In this document: positions 35,226-46,810 of the stretch, piece after piece
Numbering within the stretch: the first letter of the stretch is position 1
How the letters are laid out: each line of letters starts with the position of its first letter
DNA from: Tilletia caries
Taxonomy: Eukaryota > Basidiomycota > Exobasidiomycetes > Tilletiales > Tilletiaceae
Reading direction: 5' to 3'
Assembly: GCA_032718865.1 (NCBI GenBank)
Contig: JALUTQ010000004.1
Location: 2,604,001 to 2,668,000 of the forward strand
Length of the DNA stretch: 64,000 bases
Made by a program: the position numbers and the translations under genes
Notes under the pieces: generated by a model
Told to the model about the DNA's origin: nothing
Seen by the model: only the letters and a program-made list of their open reading frames with translations
The model's database searches: none

Positions 35226-37757
35226 CTACCAGTTCTTGATGTAGTACGCCAGTTTCTGCTTCATGGTTACCGCCTTCGCCTTCTCGATATCCTCCTCGTC
35301 CTCCCCGTCCTGGTCTTCACCATCGTAGTTGTGGACACCGGTGTGAAGGTCCATCGATCTGTAGGCGCGGATTGAAAGATGGAGGTCAGGACCTGAGAGC
35401 ACTCTGTTGTTGGAGTCATAGAGCGGAAGGAGAGCAGGGAGCAACGTACTCGAGAGGGACTACTGTGGATTTCCGGAGGAGCTTGTAGCCGAGCCAGGAG
35501 AAGAAGAAGATGGGGATACCGATGTAGCTTTTCGTCCGGTGCGGAGAAGGGAGGCGAGCGTTAGTACTTCCTCTTTACATATGGTCACGAAGGGGATGGA
35601 GTGTGCAAAAAGTTCAAACTTACTTCGTGATGAAGGCCCTGGATTGGCAGAACCGAGTCCACGAAGAGATGTGAGTGTAAACAATTGTCAGCTTCCGCCT
35701 CACTCAACATCGCCCAAAGCAAAAGCAGGAGGAAAAAAAAAAAGACGTACTTGTACTCAAACTTGGGCGTGAACGCATCAAAGCCCTTGAAGAGCAGCAC
35801 CACCGAGGTGAAAATGACAGCAAACCAGGACAGGTACGGCTGGAAGGGTGCCTGGTAGGGCAGGATGTCGAGCGAAACTCCCTGTGCTTTGAGGCCGCGT
35901 CGGAAGCGAATCTGGGTCGAGAGGATGCCGATCCAGGTCAGTGCGCCGAATGCGGTCACGGTGTTTGCAAAGTATTTGAACGTTTGCTGTTTGTGTACGG
36001 AAGCAACGCGATGAAGAGGAGAGCGGGGGGGTCCGTCGTGGAAGAGAAAAGAGTCAGCCCATCATATGCCAGCAAGGTTCATAAGTTGCGGCTGTGACCA
36101 GAACGCGAGAATAATCTGTACTCACAGCACCTCCGCTGGACACGTTCAAGAAGGCCAGGCCGCAGAAGCATGCCGCAGTGATCAGAGCGACGTACGGCAC
36201 GCCTCTCCGATCACACCGCTTGAAGATGGCAGGCGCGTTCCCGTCGGCCGCCAAGTTGTACAGCGTCCTCGAGGCAATGTACATATCACTATTACTCGCG
36301 CTCAGCGTGAAAATGAGCAAGGCACCATTAATGATGGCCGGCAAGATCCGGATCCCCGCGATCTCGATGGCCACGACGAACGGCGAAGCCGCCGCGGTGG
36401 CTTTTTGCTTGTTGGCGCCCAACAAGCGGGGGTCGTCCGCGGGCACGATCAGGCCGAGCACGAAGACGCCGAGGATGTAGAAGAAGGCGATGCGGTAGAA
36501 GGTGGTGCGGATCGCTTTGGGCATGGCTACGCGTGGATTCTTGACTTCGCCTGTTGCTACGCCGACAAGCTCGCTGCCAGAGGTTGGAGAGGAAGATGAT
36601 GATGCGCTCAAGGTCAGTGAATATACACGGGGGGCGGCGATGTTGTAAAGAGTCCATCACGTACCTGCCCATGTACGCATACAAAGCTGTGGATGCGACG
36701 GACCAAAGACCGTAGAATCGGCCGAGGGACCCGGTGTGGATGTACTCTGCGAAAGGTTTGTTTTTCCAGTTGCGGAAGCCGATGCGGTCGCCGGAGGGCG
36801 AGGCGCCGAGGTCGATGCAGATGCCGAGGATGATGAGGCCGGTGAGGGTAACGACTGTGACAAAGCCGGAGATACTGGTCAGATTCGTGGAGAGGGAGGC
36901 CTGTGTGTGAGGAGGCTCACGTACTCTTGATAAAGGACAGCCAGAACTCGATTTCGCCGAACCAACGCACGCCTGCGAAGTTGAGGAGGAGGATGAGGAC
37001 CAGAAACATGGTAACCCAGATTGCTGGGCTGATATCAGGTCGCCAGAAGGAGAGCAGCAAGGCGGAGGCGTTGAGTTGGGATGGGGTGATGATGAGGTAC
37101 TGTGATGGCGAGCAGAATTAGCCATCTTGGTGTCAAACAGACGCGTCGCAGAATACGCCCCAAAGGGGGTTTCGGGAGGTACTTACTTTGCACAGGTAGC
37201 ACCATCCAACAGCGTAGCCCCACGCCGGGTCGACGAACCTACTGGCGTGGCCCGCGAAACCCTTGCGATGAGGCAGGAAGGCACTCATCTCACCCATGGC
37301 GACCAGGACGCCGAAGCAGACGATACCCATGACGAAGTATCCGATGAAGAGAGAAACTGGTCCACCATGAGCGAGACCGGTACCCGTGCCAATCACAAGT
37401 CCAGTTCCTATGTGAGGAGCGATCCAAGGTTAGCTTCAGGAAGAAAGGAAAGGCAAAAGAAGCGGGGGGACGTCAGGAATGGGACGGGAACGTACCGATG
37501 GCACCACCAATAGCTATCATGGTAAGCTGACGCGCCTTAAGACCGCGATGAAGGTTCCCATCCGCTCCCTCTTGTGCACCGTGCTCCTTCTTCGACTCCA
37601 ACGCCCGCTCGTTCAACGAAGCCGACCGCTTCTCGTCGACGCCTTCTCCGATCTCCCTCTTCTCGTCCTCGGAAGTCGGAGTGCGCTGGTTGGGATCGGC
37701 GGATGGGGAATGGGCGAGGGCGGTGACGCCGTCGGGTGATGAGTGTGAGGTGACCAT
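35226..37757 (-). CDS. Amino-acid permease, AAT/YAT family
   Basis: Nine exons (37757-37496, 37407-37187, 37099-36925, 36854-36665, 36573-36126, 35986-35751, 35638-35624, 35527-35450, 35358-35226) give 585 residues in unbroken phase. After an ~85-residue hydrophilic N-terminus the first helix has the family motif LTMIAIGGAIGTGLVIGTG. SELVGVATGEVKNPRVAMPKAI and FTLSASNSDMYIASRTLYNLAADGNAP are hallmark AAT cores, and PLESMDLHTG is the conserved tail. About twelve membrane helices are expected, in the plasma membrane. Exon 7 is only 15 nt (AFITK-coding part); its inclusion is needed to join the last helices in phase. Substrate is not predictable. Confidence 0.92.
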
Positions 37758-40700
37758 GGCTAGGGATTAGCGATCAGGACCGGGGGCAAGACTGTAACGA
37801 ATGGGAGGCAGAAGGGGAGACACGAAAGGCAGACGTAAGGGTTTAAGACGGGAATTTAGAAGAAGTCAGCGAGACGGATCGTCGTCCTTGCCACCGCTTG
37901 TACTCCAACCCACCTTCTTGGCTCCGGAAGCGCTGTGAATCTATCTACTGTAGTGACGCGAGGAATCAGCGACAGAGGGAAGGCGAAACGGAGCGAGCGG
38001 CGAATGAACCGGGCCCTTTTTAAACCTGTTGAGGAGAATTGTTCAAAATGAGGCCCGGGGTCGGTGCGTACCAGATGAGAAAGATAACCGTATCGGCCTG
38101 CGCCCTGGCTCCCACTGTAGCGCAGAGGCCGCACAGTCCCCGCAGACGATAGAGACGTTCCTGCGTTCCTGAGCCCTCTGTGCTGGCTTACTCTCTACAT
38201 AGCGGGTAAAATGGTGTGAGAAAATCTTGGCGGGGGACGTTCTTCTGACTGCGGGGACGTTTCCGGCTTCCGCGGAGGGAAGGACTAATAGGCGGGTTGT
38301 GAGAATTGACTGAAGATCAGAAGGGAGAGGCGGGTGTTGGAGCGTTGGAGAAGGCTAGGTGTCCACCGTCCACCTTGGTTGGGACTTGTCCGGCTCTTGC
38401 AGCATGCGAATTGCGCTGTCGGTGTAGCCGAGAGGGACCGAAGCCAAATGGTCATCGTGGTCCTTGGCAAACAAAGCTGGACCTCGCCACCGCCGGCTAT
38501 CCTCAACTCTGGAGCAGCCTTGTGGGAACTGTTGCCCAAGTCTTCCCCCTTAGAGTCTTGGGCAAGTCGAGTTCCGAAATTGGGAAGTCTCAGACTGCAC
38601 TTGCTCGAAGAGTTGCACAAGAGTTGCTGTGATGGTAGTCCAGGCGTGGAACATTCGAGCTTCAGAATACATGCTACAACTCTTTTGCAAGACTGACCGA
38701 GAGCATCTGCTAGGTATCTCAGGTAGAGTTGCCAAGGTACTCCTCGCAGTATTGCTTCTCTCTGGTATCACTCTTGCATCGAGACTATGAACATTGATTA
38801 AATGGAGAAGCATCAGAGAGCTGGTACAATTGAGGATTGACCCGAGCTTCGTTCACGCCTCGGCTGCTGCAACATAATCGCCCCTCGCCCCAGCCTCTCC
38901 CTACCGGACACTCTCCTCCCATAGTCCTGGAGTCAGTGTATGCTGAGTACGATGGAAGGGAAAGGGTAGCTCACCTTTCTTGCGCAGAAAATATATGGTC
39001 AGTGATGGTGATAGACAGGGTCCGTGGGATAAATGCTGCTCGATCAATGAATTCCACCGAGCACCGCGTGTGGAGCCGTGGACATACTCACACTGTCTCG
39101 GCGCTTGAGCTATAGCCTGTGACGAAGAGAGAATCAATTGAGTTCTGCGCGTAACATGCAGCCGTGAGGACTCACAACAAGTGGACGCTGTAAGGAGTCA
39201 AGGGAGTGGAAGACTTGAAGCGTGACAAGTTGTCGCAAGTCGCAAGAAGAAATTGAGTGGATGAGAGACTCACCAAGGGAGAGGGGTGAGGACAGAAGAA
39301 AGAGCTTGGTGCGTTCGCTGTGCTGTGGCCTGTGGGAGGGATGAAGGTGTCAACAAGACAAGAAAGGGTGAGGTAGAGTTCGGGCATGGTGGGAGAGTGA
39401 GAAAGGGCGGTGTCAGACCGCATGTATGCGCGTTGCAGTGGTCAGAGACGATGGCGGAAGCACTGACCTGGTGGAACCGACCTCGCCATGTGCCATATGC
39501 TGCTGTGCAATGTAAGACGGGAATGAGCAACCGAGGCCAGTTGGCATGAGAGAGTTGGCCGATTGCTTACCTGCATCGAACACCCGGACTCCGGACCAGT
39601 CACCAGTTGGCGGGGTTGAGTGAGACTAGGATCCTGGAAAGTGGTGGTCACTTGGGCGGCGCGGTGCGGTAGACGAGAGTAACGAAGAGAGAGCAAGATC
39701 AGCCTCACGTCGCATAGAGGAAAGAGTCGGGCAACTCACACTGTGGATGCAAGGAACTGCGCGGGGCGCTCGTCATGCTGAGCAGCAAAGGGAAGACTTG
39801 CGGACGAGGCAAGGATTGAGCACTGGACTGAGAAGGCAATGAGAGGACGGTGGTTAGCATGAAGGCGAGCCGAATCGATCAACAGGGCAGAGGAGTGGAG
39901 AGGCATTGCGTCGTCAGTGTGGTGTCAGCGTGTTGCCGCATGACAAGCCAGCGAAGTCAGTCAGTATGCGCAGCAGCATGCCCACTTGCCAATGCGTTAG
40001 AGCGCATGCGACAGCGATGCTTTGAGGTTGTCGACGAGCTGCGGGTGTTGCTGCGCTGCTGTTGCGATCATGATGTTGGATGTCAGGGTGTGTGGTGGTG
40101 GAAGGCTGCTGGGCGGTGGGCCAAGATCGAAATTTTTCTAAGTTACGTGCACGCAACGCGCAACGCTGGTCTCATCGTCTCATCACCCATCCATTTTCAA
40201 CATCAGAAGTGGTATGGCACTCACTGGAATCGTACACAGGAGGTATCTGTGCATCATCAGAAGCAGTTTGGTCCTCACAGCATGTACAGGAAGTGTCCTT
40301 CATTATTCTCCAAGTCTTGCCAGGAAGGCCTGCCCGACTCTCTGCTCGCAGGCATTGTGCAAGCCTGCCAGTGACAGTTGTAGCAGTGTGCAGCAAACAG
40401 GCCTGGGCAAGGCTGGCTGAGCAAGACCTTTCCAAGAGTTGCACGCTTCCAGACTCCTGCAACTGTCACTCAGCAGGTCTCATGCAGGTCTTCCTGGGGC
40501 AGGATTCCCCCAGGGGAACGGTTCCTCTTGCCCAACCATCGTATGCTTATATAGTTGCACAAGGCTTCCTACTAACCGGCGGTGGCGTCTTCTGGCTTTC
40601 CACACTTTCAGTCGAACGCCCACCAATGCCCCACTGTGCCAGGCGTACAAGTCGGATATAGACGAGGAGCAGAAAAGAGAAAGCTCTTCGGTAAAGTGCG

Positions 40701-40868
40701 GGTACTTGTTCATAGACAAGAGACAACGCACTTCCTCCTCCTTCACTACGAGCACCAAGCTCGTTCCGGAAGCGGGAAGGGACATCTTCCCGTCAAGTCG
40801 AGCCGTCCAGGGAAGCAGAGTCCCGGAATAAGTTACATACGTCTGCGGCACTGTCCTTCGTGGCCGGT
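37758..40868. other. 3.1 kb region without a recognised gene
   Basis: Only short ORFs are present. On the minus strand 38975-39840 has many canonical-looking donor and acceptor signals but no protein family (see findings). 40322-40495 forms an imperfect hairpin. The region 38300-38720 repeats words such as AGAGTTGCACAAGAGTTGC. It could hold a spliced non-coding RNA, regulatory DNA of the permease, or decayed mobile DNA. Confidence 0.4.
40322..40495. repeat. Imperfect long inverted repeat
   Basis: AGTGACAGTTG at 40370-40380 pairs with CAACTGTCACT at 40460-40470, and AGGAAGGCCTGC at 40322-40333 pairs with GCAGGTCTTCCT at 40484-40495 with one mismatch. An approximately 30-nt bulge lies in the left arm. 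Confidence 0.6.
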
Positions 40869-41702
40869 TCAGTCGGAGACGACCTTCTTCCCCGCCTCCT
40901 CGTAGTCGCACATATCCCCCGGATGCCGTGCAATCTTCGACCATCGCACAACCCCCTGCTGATCGACTGCAAAGCCACCGCTGTTCTGGTATCGCCACGA
41001 TCCTTGCCGGGTGGGCGTGTTGACGATGCCTTCCTTGTATGCCAGTACGGCGAGATTGAAGAGCGCAGGAGGCCACCACAGGCCGAGGACGGAGAGGGAG
41101 CCGACTCCCCAGGATGCCTGCAAAGGGCGAAGAGGTGGATCAGTGAGAGTCTTACCTTCCTGAAATCGAACCCATTTCTCTGGCGTGTCAAACGTACGTA
41201 GACTTTGTGCTCTGGGTCCGCGATGATCTTGACTTGAGGGAGGTGCTTCTCTCCGCTGAAGATGAAAACCAGATTGCACCATCAGCATGTCTAAAGCACT
41301 GCGGCCACGGACGCGGACGATAAACGATGAACTCACTCGATGGCCTTCCACCACTCGTCGATCGATTCTTGGGCTGCATGTTGGACGATGACAATCTGCA
41401 ACTTGTCACCGCTGTTCTTGTACGCCCTGCCGAGGAGAATGACCTCCTTCCTATAGATCAGGACATACGAGTATGGCTCGGTCAGCAAACGCATGATGTT
41501 CGCTTTTGAATCCTGGGACAGTAACTCACTGAGCAAAAGGGCAACCACAATGCCGCACGAACGCGACGAGGGTCGGCTTGCTGAACTCGACGCCGTCCAG
41601 AGCAGGAGCTTGACTGCCCTCGCTCGGGACCGCAGTCGTGACCTTAGGAACCGAGCGGGGCAGGACCGAGACGAGGTCGTAGGGGAGCCAAGACGAGGTC
41701 AT
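40869..41702 (-). CDS. AhpC/TSA-type thioredoxin-fold protein (PRXL2-like)
   Basis: Four exons (41702-41530, 41450-41337, 41255-41198, 41117-40869) give 197 residues. The redox motif is VAFVRHCGCPFAQKEV (Cys52 and Cys54), rebuilt by the exon 1/2 splice. QIVIVQHAAQESIDEWW, KIIADPEHKVYASWGVG and GGFAVDQQGVVRWSKIA follow, matching the AhpC-TSA_2 group of fungal thioredoxin-like proteins. The expected function is peroxide or thiol redox chemistry, but members with a CxC-like motif are poorly characterised. An ATG at 41798 in the same frame would add 32 residues; 41702 is preferred because the extension lacks a regular pattern. Confidence 0.75.
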
Positions 41703-42462
41703 CGTTGGGGTGCAGGTCGAAAACGAAGATGTCAGCCAGGCGCGTTGCTGTGACAGTCGGGGACCACGAGTTGTGAGCGGGTCAGAGGTTGCCACCAACG
41801 CAAGTTAACAAAGACCCGCGAGAAGTAAGCCCACGAGGGAACCATCAGAACCACAGCCCACAACAAGACACAACAGCCTCAAAACACCCGGAACGGACTT
41901 CTACGATTTATTTCTGACCATCTACTTGTACCCCTGCTGGGTGTCGATAAGCAGGGTGAGAAATTTGCTCCCGGCATCGTCGTTTTCGCTGTACCCGCGG
42001 TGTACCCGTTTGCCCGCCGGAGGTTTCGGGGAACTTTGGGTCCTTGGATACGAACTTGGTCGGGAGAGACGGTACGAGGGTGCGGAAGGCGTCTGCGGGA
42101 TGGGAAAAATGCAGGGGATACGATCGTGCCGCTTGGCGTGCCGTGTTTGGTATCGAAAAGGGTCGGGGTTGGTGTCGATGCTCTGGAGAGGGGGGGGAGA
42201 GCAGTTTCTTCCCACAGCGTGACCGCGAAGTCCGTGCCCGCGACGGTCCTATAAACACTGTCAAATGCAGAGAAAAAGAGTCAGCCTGCCCGTGTTGTGC
42301 ACAGGGGCCGCCAGGTCTATTGGTTGCGTGAGATGGTGGAAGGTACAAATGTGGGGAGACATGATAGAAGAAAGGTTGCTATGTCCTGGCGTATGAAGCA
42401 TGAAGTACGAAGAGAGGGTCCGTTGGTGTAACACAGAAAGAGGAAGAAGAAAGACGAGGAGT
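41703..42462. other. Region upstream of the AhpC/TSA-like gene
   Basis: Contains overlapping ORFs on both strands (largest 146 codons, minus, 42348-41908) that look like GC-rich reading. A possible extra exon after an acceptor near 42250 on the minus strand could not be linked in phase to any neighbour. Confidence 0.4.
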
Positions 42463-44019
42463 TCACTTGCCCATGGTCACCCAGATGGAAGCGAGGAGGA
42501 TAATCCCACTGCCGAGCGCACTGAGAGGCTCCAGGGGCGTCTGCAGCAGGATGAGCTGATAAAAGACCGAGATCGGCGCCTGGAGGTACACGGCAACCGT
42601 GGCCCTGCCAGCCTTCTCCCTCGCCAACCCCATCGCCGCCAATATCTGTGCCACGAGCCCACAGAGCCCAATGAACAACATCAACACGCCCCAGCGCCAG
42701 TCGGTCGGCATCACGAACTGCTGACCCGTGATGAGCATGGCGAGGGAGGCGACGAAGAGGGACCAGGTGGAGAAGTAGGCGACGGAGTGGGTCGGGGAGG
42801 CGCGGTGGCCGATGCAGCGGAGGGAGGTGTAGGCCCCTGCTGAGCCGAGCACGCCGAGGAGGGCGATGGCGACTGCGAGGACGCGTTCGGGCTCGGTCAC
42901 GTCGGAGCTGTGATGTGCTACGGAGACGAGGGTCGTCGCTGCCGCTGCTGCTGTCGCTGCTGGAAGGGTGGGCGCGGGCGTGGGGAGGTAAGAAAGGGCG
43001 GTGCTGCTGATGGTTGTGGGAGATGGGAAGATGGCGGCGCTGGTGGAGAGCGCAGCTGCGGCCGCGGCTGCTACGACGGCGTTGATAGGCCCTGCGATCG
43101 GTCCTGCTGCGGCTACGACCACAGCTTCCAAATCGGAGCCCAACGTCCTCGTCGGCACACCACCACCACCAAACAAGCTGATCGCCCCCGTCCCAATCGC
43201 GCCGCCCTCGTCCCCACCAGGTATGGGAAGTTCATCCAAATCGCCACCACCCGGTCCGCCCCTACCGCCAAAGAGGAACTGCGGCCGAGCAATCAAGACG
43301 ACACCGAGAACCGAAACAAGGCCGGCGACGAGCTGTCTGGAATGCAGCTGTTCCTTCAAGAACGCAGCTGCGATGATCGCAGTGGCGAGCGGGGAGAGGA
43401 AGGTGATGACCGTCGCGTCGGCGAGGGAGAGGTACTGCAAGGAGAAGTACAGTCCGAAGAGACCGAAGAAGCCTGAGAATCCGCGGAAGGCTAACAAGCG
43501 CCGGACGGGTGGGGGGCCGAGGAACGGGTGTGGGTCGCGCGCGATGAAGATGAGGTAGATGTAGCATCCTGCCGCAGTGACCGCCATCCTAACAACGATG
43601 ACCTGCAGCGCGCCAATCGCCTGTCCCTTTCCCTCCTGTCCCTTACCCTGGCCAGACGAGGGGGGCAGGTCGTTCAAGATCTTGAAGAAGAGAGACATGG
43701 TGGCGTAGAAGAGCTGGGCGAGGGCGAGGAGGAGGAAACCCGTGTTCTTGTCTGCCCAGGAGTGGAGTCTGTCGAACGATCGTTTTGCGGCGTAGTTTCT
43801 TGGTCGGAACGGTCTTGCTGGGTCTGGCTGGGATGGGAAGGGGATCGTGTCTTCGTCATCTTGACCTTGTGCTTGTGCTTGTGCTTGTGCTTGTGACTGT
43901 GACTGAGGTTGAGGTTGTTGCGGTTGTGACTCGAGATCGTCTGTTGCTGTTGGTGATGTTGAGATGAGGAGCGGCTGTGCAGCTTCGTCGTCGCGGTACT
44001 CGCGGCTGTTCGATGCCAT
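42463..44019 (-). CDS. EamA/DMT-superfamily membrane transporter (SLC35G-like), 518 aa
   Basis: A single exon with no introns, unusual in this window. After a Gln-rich N-terminus (a (QA)n run encoded near 43862-43895), ten hydrophobic segments form two EamA repeats. Repeat 1 has NTGFLLLALAQLFYATM, FRGFSGFFGLFGLYFSLQYLSLADATVITFLSPL and LVSVLGVVLIARPQFL. Repeat 2 has LAVAIALLGVLGSAGAYTSLRCIG, AYFSTWSLFVASLAML and the terminal PLEPLSALGSGIILLASIWV. An Ala/Gly-rich ~110-residue linker separates the halves. Family members move nucleotide sugars, nucleobases or other small solutes; substrate unknown. It is divergent from SWD1, 335 bp apart. Confidence 0.88.
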   Translation of the reverse strand: MASNSREYRDDEAAQPLLISTSPTATDDLESQPQQPQPQSQSQAQAQAQAQGQDDEDTIPFPSQPDPARPFRPRNYAAKRSFDRLHSWADKNTGFLLLALAQLFYATMSLFFKILNDLPPSSGQGKGQEGKGQAIGALQVIVVRMAVTAAGCYIYLIFIARDPHPFLGPPPVRRLLAFRGFSGFFGLFGLYFSLQYLSLADATVITFLSPLATAIIAAAFLKEQLHSRQLVAGLVSVLGVVLIARPQFLFGGRGGPGGGDLDELPIPGGDEGGAIGTGAISLFGGGGVPTRTLGSDLEAVVVAAAGPIAGPINAVVAAAAAAALSTSAAIFPSPTTISSTALSYLPTPAPTLPAATAAAAATTLVSVAHHSSDVTEPERVLAVAIALLGVLGSAGAYTSLRCIGHRASPTHSVAYFSTWSLFVASLAMLITGQQFVMPTDWRWGVLMLFIGLCGLVAQILAAMGLAREKAGRATVAVYLQAPISVFYQLILLQTPLEPLSALGSGIILLASIWVTMGK

Positions 44020-44354
44020 GGTCTAGTAGTGAGTAAGAATCCTGCAAGTCCAGTGAGAGAATGAGAGAGAGAGCGCGCGCGCCAAAGAGAAAGCAGAAGA
44101 TGATGGTGAGCAGCAACGTGAACAGCTTGGAAGGAGGGAGCGCAAGAAGACCGAGACCGTTCCCGGAACTCACGGCAACAGCACCCGAACTTGAACCGGC
44201 GCAGCACCGAGTCATCTCTTCGCCCCAGGTGTTGATCTCCACTCGACTGGACGCGACGACGCGACGACGCGACGAAGCGACGGACGCGCCTCGACCTTCG
44301 CGCGACGCGCCTCAGCAAGAGCAGCCAGTGTGCTTCTGATACACTGAGCGGCTG

Positions 44355-46810
44355 ATGGACATCTCTCTGCTGAGTGAGTGTAGGGAACACCGTATTGATA
44401 CATACTGCAGGCGTGTCTGACTGTTCTTGTTTCTTTTTCTGATGAAACCAGATCCCTTTGCGCACGCCGTCCCCAAGTCGGTCGATGCCTCGATCTCGAA
44501 TGCGAACGCGGCCTGCATCGCATTCAACCACCCCTCCGCCGCACCCGCTCTCAGCGCACCCGTCCCCAGCGGCCATGCTCAGACGGGCTCAGACGCTCAA
44601 GACCACAGGCGGCCGCACTCCCTCTTCGCAGGACACTACCTCGCAGCAGGAAGGCTCGACGGCATCGTCGCCATCTGGGACATCGAGACCCGCTCCTGTC
44701 TCCGCTGGTTCGACGCCCATGTCAAGCAGATCACTTCGCTCGCCTGGTCCCCGCACGGACGCTACCTCGCGAGCAGTAGCCTCGACTAGAACGTCATTGT
44801 GTGGGATCTTGGTCTTAAGACGGGTGCGATACAGCCCGCACGCAAGCGTACTATTCGCTTTGATGCGCCCGTCCTCGAGGTCCGCTTCTCACCCGTCCAC
44901 AGGTGAGTATCTTCATACAAGCTCCCTGCATGTATGCGCTGATCCCAGTGGAATTCCTTTTTCCATAGTCTACTCCTCTTAGCTGTGCTGGAGACCCAGC
45001 AGGCCTTCATCATCGACCTACGCAGGCCAAAGTATACCCTCGAGCAGGTTCCCTTGCCTCAATCGCAGAACGAATCTAATGAGGCAGGTCCCTCAGAACC
45101 TCCTTCAACCAGCGCACCGCCTCCCACAGATGCCGCAGAGAGCAGTCCCGTTCCTCACTACCCGCTGCCTCCCGATCCTCTACCTGCGTACGTCCTCGTG
45201 CTATCTTTCGTCCTTGCTTTCATTCTCCCCCTGACACATACTCTTGTCTGTTTCTCATAGCATCACGCTCGACTCCTCAGCCTACACTACCGCAGTATTC
45301 ACCCCAGACGGCAAGTTCGTCTTTGCGGGAACTTCCAAGGGATACTTGCACGTCATCGACCCACAGACCGGAAAGGTGCGTACATGCTCTTCTTGACAAC
45401 TTCGCGCGTCGCTTCACGATTGATCGACATGCTGACCTGCATTGGCGGGTATGATTCTGTTCAGACCATCGCCAAGCTGAGTGCAACGGCTCCATCAGGC
45501 ATACGAGAGCTTGCGTTCGATCGGACCGGAAAGTGAGCAGATCTAATGGCGTGTAGTATGTCCGCACTTGGCTGACGTGCTCTCAACCATCACAGCAAAC
45601 TGGTCATCAATGCAACCGATCGCACCATCAGGACTTTTCTCGTCGAGTACGACCACGGTGTCCTCTCCCCTCACGGCCGATCCACCTGGCCGTTCCCACC
45701 GCCCATTACAAGCGATCTGCAACACGAGACAGACACCAAGACAGCCGTAGAATCAGAGTCTAACATGGACCTCGACTCCGCCGCCGCCGCCGCCGACACA
45801 GCAGAAGACAACAATCCCCACGCCTCTCCCAACGCAGTCGTCCTCATGCCCGTGCACAAGCTCATCGACCTCGTCAACCGCACACCCTGGAACGGCATCG
45901 GGTGGAGCGGCCACGGTGGCGAGTACGTGCATGCGGGTGCGGCGCACAAGGCCTCGCATAACATCTACATCTGGGATATGGCTACGGGAACGCTGGAGAA
46001 GGTATTGCAAGGCCCGAAAGATCCGCTTGTGGATGTTGATGTGAGATCTCTCGCCAGGTATCCGGCTTCTCCTGTTTTCTCCATGCAGCTGACGCGAATA
46101 TGTCCTTGAACCGGTCAACCAGTGGCATCCTACTCGGCCCGTCATCGCGTCCGTGTGCTCGACGGGCGCGGTTCATTTCTGGTTCAGCAAGTCGGAGGAG
46201 GCGTGGAGTGCCTATGCTCCACAATTTCAAGAGCTCGAAGAGAACATCCAGTACGAAGAGCGCGAGGAGGAGTTTGATCTTGTGAGTCTCTAGCCTCCTC
46301 CTCCTCCATCGCATTTCATTCTGAAGCCTCCGGGTGGGATCAGCCCTCTCACTACCATCTCTTCCCGAAAATCAATTGCAGGAAGATCAAGACGAGCTCA
46401 GCCGACGCAAGCAGGACGAAGAGGAGGCGCTCGTGGACGTCTCGGGTACCTTTGCCCCCAGGTTGCTTCCCCCCGGCATGCCCCTTCTCGTCGCACCCAA
46501 GAACGACCCAGAGCCGCGGCACATCGAGATCTCAGACGTCAACGGCGACACAAAGCCTGTGAATCCAGACCGACTCGGAGGTGAAGACGGGTTGAATCAA
46601 CACCTGATCTCGAACGGGGACGGCGTTCAGCGGGAGGGTTCTCATCATGTCGAAGCTCGTGCTGCCTTCACATGGCGCTGGGTCCGGACTGGCGCGAATG
46701 GGATACCGGAGAGCTACGAGGCGGACGACGATGTTGACCCGCACTTCGTCGTACCAGTCCAGCTCGAGGATGGGAACTCATCCTCGGACGGGAGCAGTCG
46801 GTCCGATTGA
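44355..46810 (+). CDS. SWD1: COMPASS WD40 subunit Swd1 (RbBP5), with an in-frame UAG at a conserved Trp
   Basis: Eight exons (44355-44373, 44452-44902, 44969-45187, 45261-45375, 45465-45532, 45596-46040, 46123-46281, 46382-46810) join in phase to 635 codons. The tiny first exon plus exon 2 give MDISLLNPFAHAVPKSV, the Swd1 start. WD40 blades follow: GRLDGIVAIWDIETRSC, HVKQITSLAWSPHGRYLASSS, SAYTTAVFTPDGKFVFAGTSKGYL, and WHPTRPVIASVCSTGAVHFW. An acidic C-terminal region contains EENIQYEEREEEFD, as in RbBP5. Codon 119 (44787-44789) is TAG where the family has Trp (SLD-stop-NVIVWDL versus a DWN pattern). Everything downstream is intact, so this is a recent nonsense change, a sequence error, or a recoded codon. 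Swd1 is a core subunit of the H3K4 methyltransferase complex. Confidence 0.88.

Noticed and set aside
41908..42348. 146-codon minus-strand ORF
   Set aside because: Arg/Pro/Ser-rich reading without motifs. It could not be spliced in phase to the AhpC/TSA-like gene.
44700..44902. An intron that would remove the SWD1 UAG
   Set aside because: The codons on both sides of the UAG match the WD40 repeat (YLASSSLD before, NVIVWDL after), so splicing it out would delete conserved sequence. No suitable donor/acceptor pair brackets it in phase.
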